A stretch of DNA of 64,000 nt from Heliocidaris erythrogramma (Eukaryota; Echinodermata; Echinoidea; Camarodonta; Echinometridae). How positions within the stretch are numbered: position 1 is the stretch's first letter; every line of letters begins with the position of its first letter. Where the stretch lies: the NCBI GenBank assembly GCA_025617745.1, contig CM046866.1:14639725-14703724 (forward strand). The letters are read 5' to 3'. This document shows, in pieces, positions 55,301-64,000 of the stretch. Made by a program: the position numbers and the translations under genes. The notes beneath the pieces are model-generated. The model was given only the letters and a program-made list of their open reading frames with translations, was not told the origin of the DNA and made no database searches.

Positions 55301-56430
55301 CACTGGCGTAGACAGGGGCACCGGGGGCCATGCCCACCCCCCCCCCCCCCCCCATTCAGCCACTAAAAAAAGCGAGAGCGAAAAAGCGGGGGAAGTTAGA
55401 GAAAAGGGGCCTAAAAACGGGCTACAAGCCGTTATCTGGCTCTCAAAATTTGCTACTAACGTCAAAGTTTTCGCGCGGGAAGGGGGAAAATAACTCTCCT
55501 CTCCCTGCATCTTGAAATACCATTACATTCTTTAATGATTAGAAGTAAGGAAATAAGAAATGGCATAATTTCAATGCAAAAATATCGAAGAAATTTGTTT
55601 GCTCGGATTGTGATTCTCAATTAAGGGTTAAGGGGTTCCGTCCATTGGCGTAGATAAATGCATTTCTTATATTCATTAAAAAAACATTTTGGGATGCTCT
55701 AAAATGCAAGATTTATCGACAGATTTTTGAAAAATTCCCTGATGTAGGAAGGGGATACCCCCCTCTCACCCCGCTCGGTCTCTTGCTCAGTGGTGTATCT
55801 AGGGGGCAGGGGGCACGTGCGCCGTGCATCACTTGGAGGGGGCGCAAAAAACGCAAAGGAGAGAAAGAAAAATAGGGGGAAATGAATAAAAATCATAATC
55901 TTTACGGATCACCGCCCCAAATCCGCAGGGTAAATGCACTAGAAATCTAGTTTTTGAAGGTTTGGAATGCGAAAATTTTCCAAAGCTCGGTCGCTTTGCT
56001 CCCTTGCATATTTATTTTCTTCCAGGATCTCGTAATTTCGCTCCCCCAGTATATAGTTCTTAAATAGCTTAAAAGGTTCAAAAAATTTGAAAAAATTAAG
56101 ATGTAATTGATTTGCTATTCGCTATTATTATGTTATGACTCCTGCTAAATATTGCGCTCCCAATATAGAATAAAGTGTATAAAACAGCATTTGCAAGGGT
56201 TCAACTTTTGAAAGAAATCTCAACTTCAGGTCGCCTTGCTGAGTTTCTCGACTCTTTCTCAAGCCTATAGGGTTTTTGTTAGTTCTGCTCCCGATTGTAG
56301 AAGTGAGTGAATAGTCAATGTATAAAATTCGAGCTTCTCTACTGCTCAACTGCGGTGGTCAAATGCACAAGAAAATGCGTCTATTCATTGTTTGCCCCGG
56401 GCACCATAATCCCTAGATACGCCAGTGGCT
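55301..56430. mobile_element. hAT-like element with one 177-bp unit and the recurring second module
   Basis: Starts CACTGGCGTAGACAGGGGC as at 18411, has poly-C, AAAAGCGAGAGCG and one 177-bp-type unit to 55508, then the module shared with 38210-38680, and reaches CTAGATACGCCAGTG at 56413-56427, an inverse of the start. No matching target duplication seen. Confidence 0.5.
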
Positions 56431-56439
56431 TCACTCCTT

Positions 56440-58320
56440 CGCATGTGAAATGTTGCGTCCAAATAATTGAAAAGCAGTCCGGGCGTCGAACTATAACTTT
56501 CCGCCTAAAAAAATTGTTTGTTACAAGCCGTTATCTTTCTCTCAAATTTGCTAAAACGTCAGAGCTTTCGTGCTTGGCGCGGGATGGGGGAGGGGGGGGG
56601 GGGGACTCCCCTTCCCTTCACCCATCCCTGTTACATACAGTGCAGTTTTGCGTCCAAAATAACTGAAAAGCAGCCAGGGCGTCGAACTAACATTCCGCTT
56701 TAAAAAAGGGTGTTAAAACGTCAGAGCTGTCGGGCTTCGCGCGGGAAGGAGGAAACTCCTCCTCCCTGCACCAACCCCTGTTACATACAATGCGGTATAC
56801 ACAATTGCGTCCAAAATAACTGAAAAGCAGCCAGGGCGTCGAACCAACGTTCCGCCTTAAAAAAAAGTGCTACGCGCCGTTATCTTCCTCTCAGATTTGT
56901 TGTAAAACGTAAGAGATTTCTCTCAGATTCGCAGAAGTAAGTAAAATATGATATCACTATACAATGCAGTATATAATTGCGTCCAAAATAACTGCAAAGC
57001 AGCCAGGGCGTCGAACTAACTTTCCGCCTGAAAAAAAAAGTGCTACGCGCCATTATCTTCCTCTCAGATTTGCTGTAAAACGTAAGAGATTTCGCGTTAT
57101 GCGCGGGAGGGGGAAACTCCCCCTCCCTGCACACACCCGTGTTACATACAGTGCAGTATTACGTCCAAATAACTGAAAAGCAGGCAGGGCGTCAAACTAT
57201 AACTTTCCACCTAAAAAATTGTTTGCTACAAGCCGTTTATCTTTCTCTTAAATTTGCTAAAACGTCAGAGCTTTCGCGCTTCGCGCGGGAAGGGGGGGGG
57301 GGGACTCCCCTTCCCTTCACCCATCCCTGTTACATACAGTGCAGTTTTGCGTCCAAAATAACTGAAAAGCAGCCAGGGCGTCGAACTAACATTCCGCTTT
57401 AAAAAAGGGTGTTAAAACGTCAGAGCTGTCGGGCTTCGCGCGGGAAGGAGGAAACTCCTCCTCCCTGCACCAACCCCTGTTACATACAATGCGGTATACA
57501 CAATTGCGTCCAAAATAACTGAAAAGCAGCCAGGGCGTCGAACCAACGTTCCGCCTTAAAAAAAAGTGCTACGCGCCGTTATCTTCCTCTCAGATTTGTT
57601 GTAAAACGTAAGAGATTTCTCTCAGATTCGCAGAAGTAAGTAAAATATGATATCACTATACAATGCAGTATATAATTGCGTCCAAAATAACTGCAAAGCA
57701 GCCAGGGCGTCGAACTAACTTTCCGCCTGAAAAAAAAGTGCTACGCGCCATTATCTTCCTCTCAGATTTGCTGTAAAACGTAAGAGATTTCGCGTTATGC
57801 GCGGGAGGGGGAAACTCCCCCTCCCTGCACACACCCGTGTTACATACAGTGCAGTATTACGTCCAAATAACTGAAAAGCAGGCAGGGCGTCAAACTATAA
57901 CTTTCCACCTAAAAAATTGTTTGCTACAAGCCGTTTATCTTTCTCTTAAATTTGCTAAAACGTCAGAGCTTTCGCGCTTCGCGCGGGAAGGGGGGGGGGG
58001 GACTCCCCTTCCCTTCACCCATCCCTGTTGCATACAGTGCAGTTTTGCATCCAAAATAACTGAAAAGCAGCCAGGGCGTCGAACTAACATTCCGCTTTTT
58101 AAAAAAAAGGATGCTAAAACGTCAGAGCTTTCGCGTTTCGCGCGGGAAGGGGGAAACTCCTCCTCCCTGCACCAACCCCTGTTATATACAATGCGGTATA
58201 TACAATTGCGCCCAAAATAACTGAAAAGCAGCCAGGGCGTCGAACCAACGTTCCGCCTTAAAAAAAGTGCTACGAGCTGTTATCTTTCTCTCAGATTCGC
58301 AGAAGTAAGTAAAATATGAT
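56440..58320. repeat. Large 177-bp-family array with a 698-bp higher-order duplication
   Basis: About eleven units in direct orientation. The block 56640-57337 (four units, each distinguishable) is repeated at 57338-58035 almost base for base; for example, the same TTACATACAGTGCAGTATTA starts near 57141 and 57839. Open frames such as MLHTVQYYVQITEKQ recur with this period and are not genes. Confidence 0.9.
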
Positions 58321-58473
58321 ATCACTAATCCTAGAAGGTTTCACTTGGCTAGATATTTTAAGCAGCAAACTATGAATAGAATATAGAACACCTCGGATGC
58401 GTGACTAACATGTCGAGTAACTGAAGAGCTGAGTACCACCACATGCATGTAATTATTATGACCGGATAAAAGG

Positions 58474-58684
58474 GTAGTCTAGTAGTATGGAGCGCCATGG
58501 GCCAAGCTCCTCATCCCCCGAAATTACCATAATTGTGTCGTTGAATGCACAAACAAAACTCATGTCAACATGAAATCAATTTCTCATTTTCATTCTCATG
58601 ACTTGATTAATTTTGTTAAAGAATTACAGTAATTTGTACAGAATTATGAGCTTGGCACTTGGCGCTCCATGAAGGACTATAGTA
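58474..58684. mobile_element. ~210-bp MITE (ATGGAGCGCCA ends)
   Basis: TAGT(A/C)...ATGGAGCGCCA and GCCAAGCTC at the left are inverted at the right (GAGCTTGGC, TGGCGCTCCAT, GGACTATA). AT-rich interior. Confidence 0.6.
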
Positions 58685-59371
58685 TCCATCTGTATGAATA
58701 CGGGCCTATGGGTTTGTCCCCTTAAAAAGGCAAGCATAAGTGGAAAGATAGGGTGGAAATGCAACTTACGTCAAACTAAAATTTCAATAAGAATTATTGT
58801 AAGGCGGCAAAGCAAAGAGTGAAGACAGAAAAGTCTGCAACATTCAGACACAGTTGATCATTATCCGTTAAGATCTTATTTTGAGGTAATATAATACAGA
58901 ATTTGTACGTCACATGTCGGGCGACAATTTCTCCACGGTTAACATTCTACACTAAGTAAATTCTAAACTTTAAAGGGATTCGATAACTTTGTGGAGGCTT
59001 TATTTAATAAATTGTTGAATTTTAGATATATGTCTTATATAATGATGTACAGAAGGATAAATAAATAGCCAGGCATATAAAGGTTTTCAAATATATAATG
59101 CTAGTATTTAGATATCATATGACTGAAATACTCCCATTGACGAAAGCCGCTGCGTATGGCTTTACGCTTTAGTCTAACACTGAGTCTATGGAGAAAAATG
59201 AGTCTGGCATTTCCGGTCACTTGCATAATGTTTACTTTTGTGACGGATATGATGATTTTGAAGTGCTTTTTTCCCCCCCTGGACTTCATTTTTACACATC
59301 ACATGCACTGATAGCATGTAAAGCCAGGCAGCTCAAATTTTATCAGGTCTCTACAAAGTTACCAAATCACT
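58685..59371. other. No gene seen
   Basis: No supported feature. Confidence 0.35.
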
Positions 59372-59375
59372 TTAA

Positions 59376-59667
59376 AGGGATACGCCACCAGGCCGCCGTG
59401 GGGAAAGTCGGGATTGCGTAAACCCCATTCACCCGTACACAAACTTTGTGCGTCGAACGCGTCCGTTGGACTAAGTGGGATTACATCTCGACTGCACGAA
59501 GCCGACCGAATCTTGCACGAGAGCTCGAGATCAGGCGGAGCGTGCATGTTGTGCGGCGACCAGTCTGTCCGAAGTTTGAGCCCCGCGCGGCAACGGCATG
59601 ATCGAGTAACGATCACAGTGCCCTCTCGCGGCATAAAAACGTCCACAATCTGCGGTTGAGTATCCCT
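59376..59667. mobile_element. 292-bp TTAA-flanked, CpG-rich MITE
   Basis: The ends AGGGATAC and GTATCCCT are flanked by TTAA (59372-59375 and 59668-59671). The interior is much more GC-rich than its surroundings and is open on both strands for 80-95 codons without a recognisable domain. A TTAA target fits Kolobok or piggyBac. Confidence 0.65.
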
Positions 59668-59671
59668 TTAA

Positions 59672-60855
59672 CCCTGGCTGGACCGAACACTATACCTAAC
59701 CCTAAATGTAATCCCTAACACTAACCCTAAGTACATTAAGCCTTATCGTGAAAACCCACCTAAAACCCATTTGCAAACCATAATTATACCTTTATCTTTG
59801 ACGAAATAAAGCCCGGAGCAATTAATTGACGCAGGAGCATATATTATATCGGAGCAACAGGTACCGCACTCGACAGACGGTTGTTTTATCATTTTACCGG
59901 TAAATTTTGTGGAATTTGTAACATTTTAAAATTTGCAAGTACCTCAAAACGTTGGACTTGTGTAGAGAATACATCATGTTAGCAACAATATTTTATCGTG
60001 GATGTTATACGTTGTTGACACTATAGAGCTTTTTCGATTAATAGTATTTATTGTTCCCTGATCAAAACTAATCGTTTGCCTTTCATGTGTGCTGGAAGTC
60101 TCCAAGTAAACTCTCTAAAAAAATTGCTTGCAAACAAGGAAGCAATAAGACACCTGTGTACTTCATACCTAGTACATATAGTCCGTTGTCAATTGGTAAA
60201 AAATAGGAATTTTGTGAGGATTTTTGGAAACATAAATTTTTAAAAAGTAAATGTCACGACTAAAACTATATACGTTGTTTCCAAATGTTAAAATGGGTCT
60301 AAAGGTACTTATCAAGTACTTTTAGAATGCCGATTTGGGTCAAATTTATGATTTTGATTTTTTTTCTGAAAACACTCTTGACTGCAATGGGGATAGGAAT
60401 TCCCACTGTTTGTATAGAAATTATATTGCAGATGGCTTTCGTGAAAAAGTAATGCAGAAAAATATATAATTATAACAAATAATAGGCTTTTATTCATATT
60501 TTGTTCAATACGCCCTCTTCAATAATTATGAAACATTGGCTAATTTGCTTCGATTGTTTCCAGCAGTGTACTTACATAAAATCGCATATCAGTGAAAAAT
60601 GATATTTCAATGGCATAATATTGATTATATTTAATGATATGATATAATATAAATTAAATGTGATATATATAATACAATACAATACAATTCAATACAATAT
60701 AATATTCATTTATCATTTAGTATGAAAATATCAGTGTTGGCACATTGAGTGACGGTCAAATCAAAAGTTGTAAAGAATCACTAGAAGAGTAATATGCAGC
60801 ACAATCCCCCCTTTTTTCTTTTATCAGAGTACTCTTGAAGCTGTGAAATAAATAT
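59672..60855. other. No gene; AT-rich, ATACA microsatellite
   Basis: Degenerate CTAACCCTAA words at 59697-59730 and (ATACA)n-like repeats at about 60671-60705. Confidence 0.4.
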
Positions 60856-60857
60856 TC

Positions 60858-61206
60858 ATTCCGGTTTTGGGCATTATAAAAGTTTCCGGTTTGGAGCATT
60901 TGGGGCAAAGCAGATAAAAAAATATCCGGTTTTAAGCCTTTGGGTCTATGCAGATAACAAATTTCCGGTTTGGAGCATTTGGGGCAAAGCAGATAAAAAA
61001 TATCCGGTTTTAAACATTTGGTTCAATGCAGATAACAAATTTCTGACTTTGAGCATTTGGTATAAAAATCATAGGGTTAAAAATTTCCGGTTTAGGGTAT
61101 TTGGGTCAAAGCGGATAAAAACTTCCGGTTCGGAGCCTTTTGTCAAAGGGGCCAATTTCCGATTTTTTAGCATTTGATCAAAGGGGGATAAAAATTACCA
61201 GTTTTG
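60858..61206. repeat. ~42-bp minisatellite (TTTCCGGTTTGGAGCATTTG)
   Basis: Eight to nine copies of TTCCGGTTT(T)GGAGCATTTGG with AAGCAGATAAAAA; every second unit is more alike, suggesting an ~85-bp higher-order step. Confidence 0.85.
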
Positions 61207-61210
61207 GATG

Positions 61211-61544
61211 ACATGGTATTGCTATTATAGTCAATTCACATGTCAAAAAGGCCGACCTGGGGAGAGATGAGCCACTAATCATTAGAATACTTGATCTATG
61301 GCTCAACTCTCCTCTGGTACACATTTTATACCAGTGTGTGATATTAAAAAAGAAATTGCTGTATTCAAGCGACTACAGAAACGGCACATCCCTTTTGTCC
61401 TAGGCTCTCAAATGCAAATCTCATGAAACAGAGTTAACAGAGATAATGACTACATTTGAAAGACATAATATTAATCCTATGTACGCTACATGAAGCACAA
61501 TGTCATATCGATCCACATGCAACCAAGTGCAATCAAGGACACCA
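61211..61544. other. No gene seen
   Basis: No supported feature. Confidence 0.35.
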
Positions 61545-61552
61545 ATTTTAAT

Positions 61553-62236
61553 CAGGCGCGTAGCCGGGGGGCGATGGGGGCGGTCGCCCCCCCCCCAAAA
61601 AAAAAAAAAAAAAAAAAAAAAACGCCAAAAAAAAAAAAAAAAGCGAGAGCGAAAAAGCGGGGAGAAGTGAGAGAAAAAAAACCCTAAAAAGTAGCTACGA
61701 GCCGTTATCTTTCCATCCAAATTTGCTAAAACGGCAAAGTTTTCGCACTTCGCGCGGGAAGGGGGAAACTCCCCCCCCCCCCCTGCGCGCCCACCGCTGT
61801 TAAATACAGTGCTGTATTGCGTCCAAATAATTTAAAAGCAGTCAGGGCATCGAACTAACTTTTCGTCTGAAAAAGGTGCAACACGAGCCGTTATCTTTCT
61901 CTCCAACTTGCTCAAATGTCAAAGTTTTCGCGCTTCGCGCGGGAAGGGGGAAACTCCCCCCCCCTCCCCCCCCCCCCCCCCCGATGTTACATATATTGCA
62001 GTATTGCACCCAAATAATTGAAAAGCAGTCAGAGCGTCGAACTAACTTTCCGCCAAAAAAAAAAGGTGTTACAAGCCGTTATCTTTCTCTCGAATTTGCT
62101 CAAATGCCAAAGCTTTCGCGCTTCGCGCGGGAAGGGGGAAACTCCCCACTCCCTGCACCACTCCCGTGGGGAGCACGCTTCGCGTGCTCATCAGCTCAAC
62201 CGCACCCCCTAAAATGAAATCTTGGCTACGCGGCTG
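61553..62236. mobile_element. Complete 684-bp hAT non-autonomous element with three 177-bp units
   Basis: The ends CAGGCGCGTAGCC and GGCTACGCGGCTG are inverse with one mismatch. ATTTTAAT flanks both sides exactly (61545-61552 and 62237-62244), an 8-bp hAT target duplication. The interior holds poly-C/poly-A, AAAAGCGAGAGCG, three 177-bp-family units and the GCACGCTTCGCGTGCTCATC end module. This intact copy defines the full structure of the family seen across the window. No transposase. Confidence 0.85.
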
Positions 62237-62244
62237 ATTTTAAT

Positions 62245-63330
62245 ATACGTATTTGTTTATGAAGCGAGCTCGAAAAGTCATGCATCAAAACATTCTAATA
62301 ATACATTTCATAGGATCATAACATCTATCTCTCCATAGAAAACTACCAACTTGTATTTCAATCATTTTTTGTTTGGGATTCCATGTGTTGCGAATACCTA
62401 GCATCATAGAAACATTATTAGTTAATCAGTTCAATCTGGACCTTCCATGTCAATTATCCAGTCTGTTTAAGTAAGCTAATAAAAACATTTTGACAGGAAT
62501 TTAATAGGCTCACATTTCAAGGAATAACATATAGCTCAAAACGGTTCAATTGATTTAGTAGCCTCAAAAGGAGGAAAATGACATGCAAAACAGCACATTT
62601 TTCGCACAAAACCGAACATTTGCACATTCATCAGAGTATATTGCATCTTCTTGGATGGAATAATTCGTCATTCTTCACCGGAAGTACTCTATTTGCAGTG
62701 GTTTGTGGTGTATATAGTTGGTTAGATACGAACATTCAAAATTACAAGTATGTATGTAATGATGACGTACAAAGTCGTATTTATATTTTCAACACCATTT
62801 TTTCTTTCCAAAGTATTTTAGGTTATCCTTTTTATTGAATCTGTATAGGCGTATGGTAAAATTGTGACAGTAGGGCTGATGTTTTTAACTCTAATTTCAA
62901 CAGTTCGAAATTTGGGCGAACAAACAAGCAAGAGACTCTTTACTATAGTGTAATCAGAATGATTAATATACATGTAATGAATGATCTAAATAAGATATAC
63001 AAATCATAAATGAACCCTCTCGCTACCTGAATATGGGGTGAAGAAAATTGTCAATTCAAAATCACTGGGGGATGGGGGCTGCAACCCGACGGACCTTGTA
63101 ACTTATAACCGCAAAGGAAACTAAAAATATTCAGTAAAATATTTGTATATCTTCAACTGTGTGTGGTTTTGTGAAAATTTATGATCGTCTTGTTTTAAAG
63201 TCTTTTTGGTGGACTAACTTTATGTGCAGTGACTGCATCTGTATTTTCGCATACTGTTTGTGTATACAATGAAATTAAAAGAACATCTGTTTTCTTCGTT
63301 AAATATTATAGCCTATAATTGAATCTTCTA
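62245..63330. other. No gene seen
   Basis: An 86-codon frame at 62578 lacks recognisable features. Confidence 0.3.
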
Positions 63331-63331
63331 T

Positions 63332-63768
63332 ACAGTGTGAGTCAATAAAAAGGATACTCATATTCAACCCCCAATATTTGAAAAACCAATGAAATCGCTA
63401 AAATGTATTATAATGGTATGATACTTGATGACGTCTTCTTTAATTTGATAGGCTGCTCACCAAAATGCGATCATGGTTGACTGAGCACTGGCCATTTTCA
63501 AAAAGTATGTCAGAATCGTCTTTGCCCAAGTTTGGGCTGAATGGTGTTCGGGAGTTGCTTTCTTTGTGAGTGCGTTCTATTTCAGCCAACCTTGGGTTGA
63601 CCGTTCATTTCACTCAAAAGTGGCAAATTTGTTATCATCGAATTTTATTGATCAAGGTGTCAACTTGTAAGGAAACATGATAGGCCACAATATGAATATC
63701 TCTGATTAAATCTATATGTACTGATTGCAACGACATTTATGGTTGAATTTGTGTTTTATTTTCATTGA
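63332..63768 (+). mobile_element. Possible mariner-type left end
   Basis: TACAGTGTGAGTCAATAAAA at 63332-63351 resembles the CAGTGTGAGTCAAAA terminus of some mariner-type elements, with the TA target in place. No partner end or transposase within the window; the following ~430 bases have no recognised frame. Confidence 0.25.
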
Positions 63769-64000
63769 TTCTGAAAACGATGTTATATTTTATGTTAGTA
63801 AAACGATGTTAATTGTCATAACAAATCAAAGTCAGGACAAGTCATTGGTTAATGATTGCGCAAAGATGCCTGTGCTCGCGTAAAGTTAACAGAGACACCT
63901 GCGCAAGCGCCAGTGATTAGTGTTTATTGCCCGCAATTGCAGTTTGTTATGACAATTAACATAATTTTCCGTAACATAAAAGATAACATAGTTTTCAGAA
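63769..64000. mobile_element. Inverted-repeat MITE at the window end
   Basis: The arms 63769-63826 and 63943-64000 pair at most of 58 positions (TTCTGAAAAC(G/T)ATGTTAT, TGTTAATTGTCATAACAAA). The centre is CpG-rich. The right flank lies outside the window, so the target cannot be read. Confidence 0.7.

Noticed and set aside
56307-58220. Recurring frames such as MLHTVQYYVQITEKQ
   Set aside because: They repeat with the 177/698-bp satellite period; conservation reflects DNA duplication, not protein selection.
59693-59735. Telomere-like CTAACCCTAA words
   Set aside because: Only a few degenerate units, no uninterrupted TTAGGG array.

Overview
The window is repeat-saturated animal (metazoan) DNA. 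It is AT-rich and has dozens of long poly-G/C runs, microsatellites, minisatellites, foldback (MITE-like) elements, tRNA-derived SINE material, several non-LTR retrotransposon pieces, a Penelope-like piece and a Tc1/mariner piece. The mix of Penelope, LINE, hAT, TTAA-type and Tc1 elements, together with a first coding exon for a death domain, fits a marine invertebrate deuterostome, most plausibly an echinoderm such as a sea urchin. That assignment is inference; I see no species-diagnostic gene.

Host genes are almost absent. The one convincing host coding exon lies at the left edge on the minus strand (1-224). It encodes a death-fold domain from its start codon and runs out of the window. A tRNA-Arg(TCT)-like gene with a T-run terminator lies at 47886-47956 (minus). 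A GC-richer island at 28064-28412 (minus) may be an exon. I could not support any other host gene.

Layout by region. 0.8-4.7 kb: a hAT element with an 8-bp target duplication, a 160-bp tandem duplication, a foldback MITE, and a 177-bp-family repeat broken by a 558-bp element with a 9-bp duplication. 5.5-9.25 kb: a foldback family and a ~1.4 kb tandem duplication carrying a LINE 3' end. 9.5-15 kb: two minisatellites and a long hairpin. 15-17.5 kb: SINE-like and Penelope pieces. 18.4-20 kb: a hAT composite carrying 177-bp repeats. 21.4-25.1 kb: a LINE tail, tandem repeats and a crippled Tc1. 25.6-31.5 kb: a hAT MITE, a 1-kb foldback, an L1/Tx1-like LINE tail and three TIR elements. 31.8-35.3 kb: a TTAA-flanked element containing a 2.56-kb foldback built of ~105-bp repeats with tRNA-like cores. 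36.9-45.5 kb: a LINE (endonuclease plus RT) split by a 177-bp repeat array, then a segmental duplication of its tail, with a five-unit hairpin array between the copies. 45.5-52.5 kb: SINE, tRNA, MITEs and a TTAA element with a visible empty site elsewhere in the window. 52.5-62.2 kb: minisatellites, a purine-strand tract, a large 177-bp array with a 698-bp higher-order duplication, and a complete hAT with a perfect 8-bp duplication. 62.2-64 kb: a possible mariner end and a 58-bp-arm inverted repeat.

The main value of the window is its insertion record. Several insertions can be dated relative to one another (nested elements, paired empty and filled sites), and several families can be classified from target duplications that are directly visible.
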